In this document: one piece after another, positions 16,375 through 27,248 of the stretch
Layout of the letters: each line of letters starts with the position of its first letter
Position numbering within the stretch: the first letter of the stretch is position 1
The notes under the pieces: generated by a model
Told to the model about the DNA's origin: nothing
Database searches by the model: none
The model's input: the letters and a program-made list of their open reading frames with translations, nothing else
Translations under genes and position numbers: made by a program
Source of the DNA: Myxococcales bacterium
GTDB taxonomy: Bacteria; Myxococcota_A; UBA9042; UBA3505
Length of the DNA: 64,000 bases
NCBI GenBank assembly: GCA_002728755.1
Contig: PBVT01000041.1
Span: 1-64,000, forward strand
Reading direction: 5' to 3'

Positions 16375-19146
16375 TTATTTCGAATCGATCTCGTTGGATA
16401 GAGACTGTACGCGAGGATGATCAGGGTCCGTAACACGAAGCTGACGAAGAAGTTTTGCGGCCTTCCTCTTCTGTCCCAATTGTATTCGACAGTCCACTTC
16501 ATCCAACAGTTCATCCTGTTCGAGGACCGCGCCAAGCTCCCGAGCACGCTCGAACGCCACAAGAGCAGGCTTACACCCCTTCTTGCCCTGTAGATAGAGC
16601 CGGCCAGCCATCGCCCATGTCGTTCCTTCTAACGGCCGGACCTCCATCAAGCGCCCCAACCAGTCTTTCGCCTTAGCATCACCCACACGTTGGAGATCTC
16701 GTAAAAGGGACGCTCGTAACGACCCGTCGTGCTCCTTCACAAGAGCCAAACGTTTCCTCGCCTTCAGAGCTAGTGCTTCTACACCCTGCCCCTCATAGAG
16801 ATCGACGAGGTCCTCGAGAATCGCGATATGATCTGGGACCACGGCCAGGGCCTCCTCCAGATGTTGGGCCGCACCTTCCGGTACGCCTTCCACCCGGTGG
16901 ATTCGCGCCATCAACCAGGAGACCTCAAAGCCTCCATGCCCGTCGTCCTGCAAAGAACGAACGATCTCTTTGGCTCGCTCTGTGTCTTCCTCGTGCAACG
17001 CAAGATACCCTTGCAATAAACGCCCCTCCGGCGTTCCTCCCACGAAGGGTTTCGCCAATAGGGTTCCAAGTGACTTCCAATCTCCACGTCGACGTGCGTG
17101 TTCTGCCAATAAGGCTCCGGCCCGACCATCTCCACGCTCCATACGCGACAACAACGTACGGGGCGATGGTATCGCCCCGGACACAGACGGATGGGGAGCG
17201 AGATAGGGCTCCAGCCTAGTCTCTACCCATTTAAGAAAGGCCTCATCGACCGCTGTACAACCGAGCGAAAGAACATTCTCCAGGGCATCGTCCACTGTTT
17301 CTCCATTACGGAAGGCCGTCATAAGCGCGTTGATCGCTTTGCCACCACCACGAACCTGAATCCATTCCAACACCAGACGCGCCTGCATATAGGCATGCAA
17401 CATCGATCGCTTATCACGGGCCTGCTCAAACGCCCTTGAGAGAATACATATGGGCTGCATCTCCTTCTGTCGGAAACGTTCTGCCATATGCGGATCGATC
17501 TCACGCGCCAGAGTGGGGTCAATACGCATGGTCTCAAGTTCAGCAAGCCCTTCGGTAACCCATCGCGGCACGCGACCGCCGGTATATTGAAGATGATAGG
17601 CATGGGCGAGCTCATGCAGAATGACTTCTCTTGCATTGAAATCACCCGACCGTGGCGATCGCATGGCCAGGACATGGCCAAAACACACCCCATGAGCCCA
17701 GAATTGAGGGAGACCAACGGTTCGCACCGAAAAGGTCTCTGGCTCCTTAAACACCTCGATTTGGACCGGTGGCTCGAGTTGGAACCCATAGCGTCGCTGA
17801 TAATACGTTCGTCCGGTCTCTATCCAGCTGGAAATCAGAGGGAACAGAATGGGCTCTTCGGAACGCTCGAACCGATAACCTATCCCCGCATGCATCTTCA
17901 TTCGATAGTCTTTCAAGATCGTATGATAGAGCCGTTCCGTCATGAAATAGGCTCGCTTATCGAAGGGGTCGGCTTCCCGGGCCTTACTGAGAAAGACACG
18001 TGCACGCTCGTCATTCGCCATCCGGCTATAGGCGACTCCAAGCTCTACCAGCGCAGGCACATAGTCCGGATCTAAACGTAACGCACGCTCGAGAATAGGA
18101 ACCAGCAAATCATAGCGGTGAAAACGCGTCGCAAAATGTGCGATCTCATACCAGAACCCGGCGTCTTTAGGCTGTAACACGCGTACCCGCTTCCAATACC
18201 CTTCGACCTCGTTGGTTCGACCTAGCAGAAAGGAACGGGCGGCGAGAATCGCCAAGGCCTGCCTGTGGTTTGGGTTTCTTTTGAGTACCTGCTCCGCTCT
18301 TCGCTTGGCGCCCTCAAAGTCTTCGAGAAACAGCGAGATGCGTGCATCCAACACCAATGCTTCCAGGAGCTCAGGATTGTACGAGAACACTCGCTGCAAT
18401 ACGTTTCTTGCCTCCGGAGCGCGAGCCCCACCCTGGAACAGCACCCGGGCTTTTCCAACAAGGGCGAGAGGATGATCTGGCCAAATCTTGAGAACCTTCT
18501 CATATTCGGCGATGGCCTCCTCTTGATTGTGTTTCGCGAGAAGCAGATCGCCCCACCCCATATGGGCATCCACACGCCCCGGATCCTTCCGAACAGCTTC
18601 TCGAAAGATGTCATTGGCATCTCGGGGGTGATTCAGGAGATGAAGAGATCGGCCCAACCAGACCAGATCTTCCGAGCTTCGTAGGGTCCCCGCATCATAG
18701 AGTTCGGATAGGCGATCCAAGACTGCATTCCCACGGGTAGTCTGACCCAATAGATGATGTAGTCGACCCAATTCATAATGAACGAAGAGCCAGGTCGGAC
18801 GGTTTCGAGCGATTCGTCTCAGTGCACGAACGGCGTCCTCATACTCTCCAATACGAGCTTTCTCAAGGGCATCTGATGCACGCGCATAATCCTTCCCCTC
18901 GAGCCCCATCCCCATAAGCTCTGTGCGGCGCTCCGTAGCGCGCTCGGCGTCGCCATATAACAGCCAACAACGTAGCTTCTCGTACGTTCCACGAGCGTCA
19001 TCGGGGTAGCGATCACAGGGGATAGAGCCCGCCAATGCATAGGAATGGCACAACAGGAGTGCCAGTGTCAGCGCCACCGTTCTCCAGCGCCCTACCGCCA
19101 GACACCAAAGCCCTCTATCGTTCAAAGGCCCGACCGAATACGCCAC
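16375..19146 (-). CDS. Exported TPR protein with a peptidase MA-like metalloprotease domain
   Basis: 923 residues with a signal peptide (hydrophobic residues ~23-38, ending ALAG). Residues ~90-410 are TPR repeats. A gluzincin-type zinc site follows: HELAH at 511-515 and the third ligand Glu532 in WVTEGLAELE, the arrangement of the peptidase MA-like family. The rest of the protein is again TPR-like helices. It is probably a periplasmic or outer-membrane-associated protease; substrates are unknown. The start overlaps the end of the lipoprotein gene at 19122 by 25 bp, so it belongs to the minus-strand group with the barrel protein at 19719. Confidence 0.8.
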   Translation of the reverse strand: MAYSVGPLNDRGLWCLAVGRWRTVALTLALLLCHSYALAGSIPCDRYPDDARGTYEKLRCWLLYGDAERATERRTELMGMGLEGKDYARASDALEKARIGEYEDAVRALRRIARNRPTWLFVHYELGRLHHLLGQTTRGNAVLDRLSELYDAGTLRSSEDLVWLGRSLHLLNHPRDANDIFREAVRKDPGRVDAHMGWGDLLLAKHNQEEAIAEYEKVLKIWPDHPLALVGKARVLFQGGARAPEARNVLQRVFSYNPELLEALVLDARISLFLEDFEGAKRRAEQVLKRNPNHRQALAILAARSFLLGRTNEVEGYWKRVRVLQPKDAGFWYEIAHFATRFHRYDLLVPILERALRLDPDYVPALVELGVAYSRMANDERARVFLSKAREADPFDKRAYFMTERLYHTILKDYRMKMHAGIGYRFERSEEPILFPLISSWIETGRTYYQRRYGFQLEPPVQIEVFKEPETFSVRTVGLPQFWAHGVCFGHVLAMRSPRSGDFNAREVILHELAHAYHLQYTGGRVPRWVTEGLAELETMRIDPTLAREIDPHMAERFRQKEMQPICILSRAFEQARDKRSMLHAYMQARLVLEWIQVRGGGKAINALMTAFRNGETVDDALENVLSLGCTAVDEAFLKWVETRLEPYLAPHPSVSGAIPSPRTLLSRMERGDGRAGALLAEHARRRGDWKSLGTLLAKPFVGGTPEGRLLQGYLALHEEDTERAKEIVRSLQDDGHGGFEVSWLMARIHRVEGVPEGAAQHLEEALAVVPDHIAILEDLVDLYEGQGVEALALKARKRLALVKEHDGSLRASLLRDLQRVGDAKAKDWLGRLMEVRPLEGTTWAMAGRLYLQGKKGCKPALVAFERARELGAVLEQDELLDEVDCRIQLGQKRKAAKLLRQLRVTDPDHPRVQSLSNEIDSK

Positions 19147-19601
19147 TGACCATTCTCACGCAATAGCTCCAACCGGTTTACATCCCGCTTGGTGTGGAGC
19201 CGGGTTTCCGCCCCATCTTTATAACGAAAGGTAAGATCGTATTCGTAATCTACGAACGCCACATTGGACCTTCGCTGTATCTTCAAAACCTTCAGCTTGT
19301 GGTCCACGCCCTGCACCTTCTGGGTAAACTCTGGAATATGTTTCGCTACCAACTCTCGAAGGCCGTAATCGTCATCCGAGATATCGGTTGTCGAAGCGTT
19401 CTCGAGGTAGCGAGGGCTCACCAACGACAACAGCAGGTCGTTGTCACGATGCTCAATTGCTGTCCGGTAGCGCTCTACGAAGGTCACGATCTCTCGATTC
19501 TCTGGCGTATTGGGCACCTTCGTATTCTCAATATAGGTCGGTGCACAACCCAACATCAGCACACCCAGAAGAGCAATTATCATTAGACGATGGACTTGCA
19601 C
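19122..19601 (-). CDS. Small lipoprotein, possible NTF2-like fold
   Basis: 159 residues from GTG 19601, chosen because GGAG lies 6 bp upstream and the protein then begins directly with a lipoprotein signal (VQVHRLMIIALLGVLMLGC). The frame is open to 19691, but that part would put 30 hydrophilic residues before the signal. After the Cys, the sequence (EIVTFVERYRTAIEHRDND... NGQWRIRSGL) has the layout of an NTF2/SnoaL-like domain. Function unknown. It sits between a barrel protein and a TPR peptidase. Confidence 0.7.
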   Translation of the reverse strand: MQVHRLMIIALLGVLMLGCAPTYIENTKVPNTPENREIVTFVERYRTAIEHRDNDLLLSLVSPRYLENASTTDISDDDYGLRELVAKHIPEFTQKVQGVDHKLKVLKIQRRSNVAFVDYEYDLTFRYKDGAETRLHTKRDVNRLELLRENGQWRIRSGL

Positions 19602-19718
19602 GACACACTCCGGTTTTCCGTTTGACCTGTCTCTTTTTGCATCAACAGAGGACGTTGGCAACTCATTCCAATGTTTTTCCCACTCTAGCACGGCATTTTC
19701 GTGAAGAATAAAAAGCCA

Positions 19719-21089
19719 TCAAAGTGTAAAGTCGGCCACTAGACCCGCCTGCCAGGTATCTACTGTATCAAAAGCGGTTCCAGATTCCTGCGATGTACGC
19801 CATTCTCGAGCGAATAAGACCTGCAGGGCTAAAGCGCCAAAAACACGATAGCGGACATCTCCCACCAGGAGGGCCCCGTCCAGGTCAAAGACTTCTCCGA
19901 GACTCGCAGCATTACGCTTGATGTAGGTGGCAGACGCTCGGACTTTCCCGAGATACGGCATTGTGGCTTGCAACCACACGGCGTCATCCTGGTTACGTTC
20001 GGAAGCCATATACCGGCCACGAACATGCAGCGCGTCGAAAATCTTCGACCCGAGCTCCACCATAACCCCATTGGCCGATTGGGGAGTCTGATCTTCGAGA
20101 ACCGATAGTTTCGTCTGCGATCCCAGATATTGGAACCGCTCCACCTCGTAGAGGTTATTGATATAGGAGGGAATATACCCTTCACCCAGTAGCTGGTATT
20201 CCAACCGAAAGGTCAGCTCAAAAACAGTGCTGGGGAGCCAGATATTACGCAAGCCCAGATGCCCTCCAGCGCCCTGACCAATATGACCATTTATGTCCAG
20301 GTATGGGATGACATGAAACTCCTGAGTAGATACCAGCGGCATCTCCATATCGAGCCCTAGAAAGGTTGTGCTCTCTCTCGAAGCCTGTGGAAGCCCCACA
20401 TCATTTTGCACCACACTCCCGTCTGGATTGATTTCCAATGTACGGGGGGCGTTTAGATCCGACACTACCGTTAAACCAACGGCCGTTCGACCCAGGATAT
20501 CCGTACGGGGGTTGCCAAACTGCAAGGGACGAACAAAGGTGCGAAGCCCTATGATTTCGGGACCGGCCAGATTATCGATAAGAAATTCCGCACCATACTT
20601 ACGGAGATCCAGACGGAATTGGATACCTCCCTGGTAGTGGTCAGGATCCAGAGTATTGTAATAGCCATCCACGATTGTCCCATGACCCATAGTGGCTGCC
20701 ACAAGCTCGCCATACCGGCCATAATAGGGGCCCGTATAGGGCGATCCCACCTCGATAAAGCGGATCACACGGAACCAATCGCTCACCTCATCCCAGTCTT
20801 CTTTCCGAACAATCCCATCATCGGCTACGCCACCATCGTGCACCCGGAGATTCAAGGGAACATGTAAACCCACACGAAAGGCCCGCAGATTCACCACAGT
20901 GCCCACATCCATGGACACAAAATGATCACCGGAATGCTGCGTCCATCCGAGACCACTGGTTATCGATCCGGATTGATAACCAGCCTGCGGTAATAGATAG
21001 GACTGCGGTTGTGCGGCCAAGGCCATCCCCCAGCCCAGAACAACCAGGGAAATAGAAAAAAGAAAACGTGTACAATATCGAATAAGCAT
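19719..21089 (-). CDS. Predicted outer-membrane beta-barrel protein
   Basis: 456 residues with a signal peptide (cleavage near ALAA-QPQ). The mature part is an alternation of short polar and hydrophobic strands with many Gly, Tyr and Arg, typical of a barrel, and the last strand ends VADFTL. I do not recognise a specific family. Its position ahead of a lipoprotein and a TPR metallopeptidase on the same strand suggests an envelope operon. It is divergent from queE across about 170 bp. Confidence 0.6.
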   Translation of the reverse strand: MLIRYCTRFLFSISLVVLGWGMALAAQPQSYLLPQAGYQSGSITSGLGWTQHSGDHFVSMDVGTVVNLRAFRVGLHVPLNLRVHDGGVADDGIVRKEDWDEVSDWFRVIRFIEVGSPYTGPYYGRYGELVAATMGHGTIVDGYYNTLDPDHYQGGIQFRLDLRKYGAEFLIDNLAGPEIIGLRTFVRPLQFGNPRTDILGRTAVGLTVVSDLNAPRTLEINPDGSVVQNDVGLPQASRESTTFLGLDMEMPLVSTQEFHVIPYLDINGHIGQGAGGHLGLRNIWLPSTVFELTFRLEYQLLGEGYIPSYINNLYEVERFQYLGSQTKLSVLEDQTPQSANGVMVELGSKIFDALHVRGRYMASERNQDDAVWLQATMPYLGKVRASATYIKRNAASLGEVFDLDGALLVGDVRYRVFGALALQVLFAREWRTSQESGTAFDTVDTWQAGLVADFTL

Positions 21090-21262
21090 CTACCTCTTTG
21101 ATAGGACTCCTGACGGGACATGTCGAATTTCATTCAGAATAGATATGCTCTTAGTCAACGTAACCGGCCATAGAGACGGCTTTACACAACAAATTCCAGG
21201 ATCTTTTTTCATGGAACTGCTAAGAGACCGTGACTCTTCCCGGTGCCCAGCGGAATCTGGCC

Positions 21263-21937
21263 ATGAACGTAATCGAAATCTTCCATAGCATTCAGGGCGA
21301 ATCGACCCTCACGGGGATCCCCACGACCTTCGTTCGTTTTGCGCGCTGCAATCTACGCTGTGTCTGGTGTGATACACCCTACTCCTTTGGAGGCGGCACC
21401 CCAATGACCCAGGAGGAAATCCTGGGCGAAATCAAAACCGCCGGACTCCAGCATATATGCCTTACGGGTGGCGAACCTCTACTTCAACAAGACCTGCCTG
21501 AATTCTGCTCCAGACTACTGGCCGAGGGATATGTTGTATCCATTGAAACCGGCGGCCATATGGACATCTCCGTTCTCCCGGAAGGGGTCAAGCGGATCTG
21601 CGATATCAAAACACCGGGTGCCTTTGGCAACGCCATCACCGGAGACTCAACAGAACTCTTTGTTAATACAGAGTTTCACGAGGAAAACATAAAGCACTTA
21701 ACCTCCTTCGACGAGGTCAAGTTTGTGGTGATGTCCCTCGAAGAATTACCCTGGGTTAAGAGCGTCTTGGAGACCTATTCGCTGGCGGATCGAGTGGGCG
21801 CCGTACATATAAGCCCAGTCCATGGAACCATCGAGCTTGAAGCGTTGGCTCGCTTCCTCGTCGAGGAAAAGCTCCCAGCACGACTACACCTTCAGATGCA
21901 TAAGTTTGTCTTTGGTGAAGACGCGATCGGTGTTTGA
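21263..21937 (+). CDS. queE: 7-carboxy-7-deazaguanine synthase (radical SAM)
   Basis: 224 residues from ATG 21263 (an in-frame GTG at 21230 would add 11 residues). It makes the ring-contracted precursor of queuosine from 6-carboxytetrahydropterin. The opening EIFHSIQGEST is the QueE substrate-binding segment, followed by the cluster motif Cys29-x3-Cys33-x2-Cys36 with WCDTPY. ICLTGGEPLLQ is the SAM-binding GGEP motif. No preQ1 riboswitch is visible upstream and the other que genes are not in the window. Confidence 0.9.
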   Translation: MNVIEIFHSIQGESTLTGIPTTFVRFARCNLRCVWCDTPYSFGGGTPMTQEEILGEIKTAGLQHICLTGGEPLLQQDLPEFCSRLLAEGYVVSIETGGHMDISVLPEGVKRICDIKTPGAFGNAITGDSTELFVNTEFHEENIKHLTSFDEVKFVVMSLEELPWVKSVLETYSLADRVGAVHISPVHGTIELEALARFLVEEKLPARLHLQMHKFVFGEDAIGV

Positions 21938-21962
21938 CGTACAAAGCCGATCTGGGTGCCAG

Positions 21963-23285
21963 CTATTTTTCGTTCAATCTCGTTTCCAGTAGATCTCGCT
22001 GGGTTTTGTATCGCTGTGATAACGAGGGCTCGAGATCCTTCAACTGGTTCAACAGGGTACGTGCCTGGTTGCGCTTACCGTTCTCCATGGCGATCTCAGC
22101 GTATAATAATAAAAAGGCTGGATTACGCTTCAGACCAGGAATATCGGCGGCAAATTTTTCAGCTCGCTCCAGAGCAGTCTTCCAGCTTTTTTGCGTAATA
22201 AGAGCACGGAGATCGGTTTGCCAATTGACCTGTGGTGTGGATTTTTTGGCCTTCGCCTTCGCGACACCACCGCCGCCCACACCGGTACCACGACTTCCCA
22301 ATCCATGGTCCTCTACGCTTCGTATACCGCCGCCTCCCGAACCTTTACCAGAACGCCCCACCCCTTCGCCCTCTACGAAGGCCATAGCCGTCTCCGCAGC
22401 GGGACTGGAATCACTACGCTCCACCCGTCCACTCAACTTCGGATGTTCCGTAGGCAGTTCGCTAAGCTGAGGTTTTACGCCGCCCGGAGTTGGTTGCTTC
22501 AATCCAACCGCGACCTCCTTCGTTGTCTCCGCTCTTGTCGGCGCAGGGGCGATCGCCGCTGGCTCCGGAGCCGCGGGAGGAGTCGTATATTTATTGCGCT
22601 GGGCGATCTTCCGACGTGCTTCTGGCCGGTTACGCCGGCTATTGGGTTTTGATTTTCGAAGGCGAGTCGGAGGCGCTTCACTCGCATCAGCATTCTCATC
22701 CAGACTGCCAATGCCCTTAGCGCTATGAAGAGTACCGCTCGGGGACTCGTCCATTATGCCGTCAACCTCTTTCGAGCGACGAGCACGCTCGTTCAATTTC
22801 ATCTCTTCTGGTGCCGCTGCAGCCATTTCCGCCACCGGTTCATCCAGAACTTCTTCCATTTCCTCATCAAGCTCTTCAGACGTGCCGGACCCATCCGTCG
22901 CTTCGGCGAACTGATCAACAGCCTGTTCCTCATCTTTCTGATCTGCGAGCCGCATCACGGCCACAGAACCGATAGCAAGAATTACCACCGCCGTGGCTGC
23001 CATTAACAATGGTTGATTAAAAGATGTAAAGAAGCGCTGCCAGACATTCGATCCGCCGCGCTCACGACGAATGGCCTGGGCCGCGGAATCAATGATCTGA
23101 GCTCCCAGCTCTGGTGGGGGTTGTACCAACGGCATCGCGTTGGCTGAATCCATGATCTGGCGATAGAAGGAGAGCTCCGACTGGAGCTCCGGATCGGCAG
23201 ACATCTCCGCTTCGAAGGCGGTAGCCTCCTCTGCCGAAAGATCACCCATAAGGTAATCAAGTATTCGTCCGTCCGTCGGTTTCAC
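21963..23285 (-). CDS. Anti-sigma factor with one membrane segment and a long extracytoplasmic part
   Basis: 440 residues. Residues 1-75 (RILDYLMGDLSAEEATAFEAEM) look like an anti-sigma domain without the zinc HxxxCxxC motif. One membrane helix spans ~91-111. The outside part begins with an acidic Glu-rich region, then Pro/Ala- and Gly-rich low-complexity sequence, and ends (~residue 350 on) with TPR-like helices. The ATG overlaps the sigma gene's stop as ATGA, so the two are translated together. It should hold the sigma factor at the membrane until a signal arrives. Confidence 0.8.
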   Translation of the reverse strand: MKPTDGRILDYLMGDLSAEEATAFEAEMSADPELQSELSFYRQIMDSANAMPLVQPPPELGAQIIDSAAQAIRRERGGSNVWQRFFTSFNQPLLMAATAVVILAIGSVAVMRLADQKDEEQAVDQFAEATDGSGTSEELDEEMEEVLDEPVAEMAAAAPEEMKLNERARRSKEVDGIMDESPSGTLHSAKGIGSLDENADASEAPPTRLRKSKPNSRRNRPEARRKIAQRNKYTTPPAAPEPAAIAPAPTRAETTKEVAVGLKQPTPGGVKPQLSELPTEHPKLSGRVERSDSSPAAETAMAFVEGEGVGRSGKGSGGGGIRSVEDHGLGSRGTGVGGGGVAKAKAKKSTPQVNWQTDLRALITQKSWKTALERAEKFAADIPGLKRNPAFLLLYAEIAMENGKRNQARTLLNQLKDLEPSLSQRYKTQRDLLETRLNEK

Positions 23286-23881
23286 GACTCTCCCCCATCC
23301 GGCGCATACTTCGCTAAGGCTTCACGAAGTTTTAACAGCGCATATCGCATTCTAGATTTTACCGTGTTCACGTTCACATTCTGGATATCTGCGATCTGCT
23401 GGAAGGACAAGCCCTCCATCTGTCGCAATAGAAACACTTCTCGCTGTTCCTCGTCCAACAGGGGAATGGCATCCTCTAACGACGCGAGAAACTGTTTACC
23501 GTAGGTAGCCCCATCCGCGGGTATCGTGGTGGGATCGCCGGTCTGCTCCAATCGACTCGAAGAATCGGAGTCATTTCGAATCGGTGCATCGAGAGATTGA
23601 TGACGTCGAAACTTCAAACGCCGAAATGTATCGATACTCAGGTTATGGGCTATTCGCCACATCCAGGTGGCAAACTTCGACTCGCGACGAAACTTCTTAC
23701 GCCCTTTTACGATCCGCATAAAGGTGTCTTGGGTAAGATCACTCGCCACATCGGGCTTCCCAAAGGTGCGTAAAAAATAGTTGTAGATTCGGACTTCGTG
23801 ACGTTCGAGTAGCGAGCCAAAGGCACGAACATCACCCCGTTGATAACGTTCCATGAGTTCTTCATCTGTGGGTTTCAACAC
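23282..23881 (-). CDS. ECF-type RNA polymerase sigma factor
   Basis: 199 residues. Region 2 (FGSLLERHEVRIYNYFLR, VASDLTQDTFMRIVKG) and region 4 (LLDEEQREVFLLRQMEGLSFQQIADIQNVNVNTVKSRM) are intact, with only a linker between them, as in extracytoplasmic-function sigma factors. The start is GTG at 23881 (TTG one codon on is also possible); GGGGAAAG lies upstream. It is followed by its anti-sigma partner with a 4-bp overlap. The regulon is not apparent from the neighbours. Confidence 0.92.
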   Translation of the reverse strand: MLKPTDEELMERYQRGDVRAFGSLLERHEVRIYNYFLRTFGKPDVASDLTQDTFMRIVKGRKKFRRESKFATWMWRIAHNLSIDTFRRLKFRRHQSLDAPIRNDSDSSSRLEQTGDPTTIPADGATYGKQFLASLEDAIPLLDEEQREVFLLRQMEGLSFQQIADIQNVNVNTVKSRMRYALLKLREALAKYAPDGGES

Positions 23882-23997
23882 TTACTTTCCCCAGTAGACG
23901 AATCAGTGGCCTGTACGATCTTCAAATTCGGCTCGCAACCGTTAACAGTCCTAGAATCATACCCATCAAACAAACGCTGTCCACCTGTTCGCAAAAC

Positions 23998-24030
23998 GAA
24001 AAAAGCACCGGTCCTAAGACCGATGCTTTT
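23998..24030 (-). terminator. Terminator of groESL (works in minus direction)
   Basis: On the minus strand AAAAGCATCGGTC-TTAG-GACCGGTGCTTTTTT forms a 13-bp stem with one G-U pair and a T-run. It lies about 90 bp past the groEL stop and before the sigma gene. The opposite strand also ends in a T-run, so it may act both ways. Confidence 0.88.
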
Positions 24031-24117
24031 CTCTGGGTTGGTCGGGTCACATCAGGGAGGATGCACCAGGTATAAGCGGGGCAGACTCCTAGATATTCCC
24101 ATTTTTTTCTGAACGGC

Positions 24118-25785
<1,668 letters not shown>

Positions 25786-25824
25786 TTATCGTTCTAATCG
25801 CGATTCTGTTTCACAGAATTTCGC

Positions 25825-26115
25825 TTACTCTTCTACAATTCCGAGTACGTCGTCTTCGCGAACAATCAGGTACTCCGTACCTTCAATCTTCACTTCTGTA
25901 CCTGCGTACTTCGAAATCAAAACACGATTTCCTACCTGTACCGTAAGTGGACGTACATCCCCTTCATCAGACAATCGACCCGCGCCTACGGCTTCGACAC
26001 TGGCAACCAGTGGCTTTTCCTTCGCGGTGTCAGGGATGATGATTCCACCCTTGGTACGCTCCTCTGCTTCTACTCGACGAATCAGGATGCGATCGTAAAG
26101 CGGTCGAACCTTCAT
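25825..26115 (-). CDS. groES: Co-chaperonin GroES (10 kDa subunit)
   Basis: 96 residues from ATG 26115, which has GGAGG five bases upstream; an in-frame ATG four codons earlier would overlap that site. [24 protein letters not shown], the mobile loop [13 protein letters not shown] and the C-terminal [15 protein letters not shown] are typical. First gene of groES-groEL, with a candidate promoter at 26195-26223. Confidence 0.97.
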   Translation of the reverse strand: MKVRPLYDRILIRRVEAEERTKGGIIIPDTAKEKPLVASVEAVGAGRLSDEGDVRPLTVQVGNRVLISKYAGTEVKIEGTEYLIVREDDVLGIVEE

Positions 26116-26194
26116 GAGTACCTCCATCAGTGCTAATCTTTTTGCGCGTTCTCAATCCTTTTGAAACGCGACATCCAAACAATCAGAGAGCGGA

Positions 26195-26223
26195 CATAAA
26201 AGGCACAGAATCGATTTCGTCAA
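26195..26223 (-). promoter_or_regulatory. Candidate sigma-70-type promoter of groESL
   Basis: On the minus strand TTGACG (26218-26223) and TTTATG (26195-26200) are separated by 17 bp, about 80 bp upstream of groES. Only one half of a CIRCE-like element (TTAGCACT, just before the ribosome binding site) is present, so HrcA control is not supported. The surrounding spacer has long A and T runs. Confidence 0.5.
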
Positions 26224-26352
26224 GGGTTGACCGTGTTTTTTTTTCTAGAGACACAAAAAAAAAGACTATTTCGAACCAACCAAATTGTTGAATTAGTCTA
26301 ATATTCCCTGATGGTTACAACCACCCGAGCACTAGAAGAAACCGTTCCGGGA

Positions 26353-26381
26353 CTGACAAGACATAAAATGATCAGTATGCT
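26353..26381 (+). promoter_or_regulatory. Candidate promoter of the small Lys-rich gene
   Basis: CTGACA (26353-26358), a 17-bp spacer and TATGCT (26376-26381), about 40 bp upstream of ATG 26421. It is the best match in the 305-bp spacer between groES and this gene; the rest of that spacer is AT-rich without other clear features. Confidence 0.4.
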
Positions 26382-26420
26382 TGTTTCTATGGTGTCTTAC
26401 GGAGAGGAGAGACGAGGGAA

Positions 26421-26642
26421 ATGAGCGAAAAAAAGGCTACCAAAAAAAAGACATCCAAAAAAAATGACGACGATGCGAAAAAGAATGCGTCGGCAATTGA
26501 ACATGAAAAACGAGATGGGGATGCCCTTCCCAAACCGAAAGTAGAGGTCAATTACCACGTACTTCAACGTAAGCGGCGTGGTGAGACCGAAAAACCCCCG
26601 ACGTCTCCATCGGATGCCTTTCGTCGTCTAACCAGTCGTTGA
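26421..26642 (+). CDS. Small Lys-rich hydrophilic protein of unknown function
   Basis: 73 residues. The start has a long purine-rich site (GGAGAGGAGAGACGAGGGAA) directly before ATG 26421 and a candidate promoter, which support it as a real gene. The first 25 residues are Lys/Asp-rich and would be disordered, like histone-like tails; the second half (VEVNYHVLQRKRR, SPSDAFRRLTSR) is basic. Nucleic-acid binding is only a guess. Its last 15 bp overlap the end of the minus-strand gene at 26628. Confidence 0.6.
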   Translation: MSEKKATKKKTSKKNDDDAKKNASAIEHEKRDGDALPKPKVEVNYHVLQRKRRGETEKPPTSPSDAFRRLTSR

Positions 26643-26837
26643 TTCGTCTGGAGCCGCCGTCTCGACTTCCTTAGCCGCAGACACCTCTGCGCGTTTCTTA
26701 CGACGATCCGCCCTTCGTTGCTCCTGCTCGTTCTTGGCAAGAATATAGCCAATACCGGCTTTCCGCCCGAGGATAAAGCCAACCACGAGGCCAACAAGTA
26801 TCATCAGAGGGATATAGAATAGATGCGACGATGTCAT
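26628..26837 (-). CDS. Small membrane protein at the end of the ccm operon
   Basis: 69 residues: one N-terminal membrane helix (FYIPLMILVGLVVGFILG), then a basic helical stretch rich in Arg, Lys and Glu and an acidic tail. Its ATG overlaps the stop of the ccmD-like gene by 4 bp, so it is translationally coupled to the cytochrome c maturation operon. It may assist heme handling, but no family is recognised. Confidence 0.7.
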   Translation of the reverse strand: MTSSHLFYIPLMILVGLVVGFILGRKAGIGYILAKNEQEQRRADRRKKRAEVSAAKEVETAAPDESTTG

Positions 26838-27223
26838 TCGTTCGTCTTATCAATCGCCGTCCGCAACTCTGCAAGATTACCTTCCAGGCGTACAACCTTT
26901 CGGTGGGTACCCCATAGAAATGCCAGAGGGCATAACCACATAAGAATATATGCGACGAGCATAAAGGTACCACCCGGTATGTTTTCTTTCGCAGGCGGTG
27001 CACCACGGTCTACTGGAGGGGCCTCGTCGGTAGGCGCCGTGACCGAAGGTTCTGCAGCCTTTTCCACGTCTTTTGTGCCACTCGTATCGTTGGTCGACAC
27101 TACATCACTCGACGCAGTTCCCACGTCCGCAAATACTGGCGTGACGCTCACAACAAAGCCTAGAAGGCAGATGGACAAAAAGGTGTTTCGGAAAAAGTTC
27201 AGCGAGTTCATCATCTTGCTCAT
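26834..27223 (-). CDS. CcmD-like protein with signal peptide and Pro-rich linker
   Basis: 129 residues from ATG 27223 (the open frame runs 57 bp further up into ccmC, without a better site). A signal peptide (~residues 10-31, ending VFA) is followed by a Thr/Pro/Ala-rich outside segment, then a membrane helix (TFMLVAYILMWLCPLAFLWG) and a short charged coil (HRKVVRLEGNLAELRTAID). The last part matches the layout of CcmD, the small protein that helps release holo-CcmE from CcmABC. The long N-terminal part is unusual for CcmD. Confidence 0.6.
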   Translation of the reverse strand: MSKMMNSLNFFRNTFLSICLLGFVVSVTPVFADVGTASSDVVSTNDTSGTKDVEKAAEPSVTAPTDEAPPVDRGAPPAKENIPGGTFMLVAYILMWLCPLAFLWGTHRKVVRLEGNLAELRTAIDKTNE

Positions 27224-27248
27224 AGGGTTCAGGTCTAGAGAAACAGGC

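Noticed and set aside
21090-21262. preQ1 riboswitch upstream of queE
   Set aside because: No short pseudoknot-forming hairpin with an A-rich tail could be found in this stretch.
26128-26145. CIRCE operator (HrcA site) before groES
   Set aside because: Only the left half, TTAGCACT, is present; the inverted right half is missing at the required distance.
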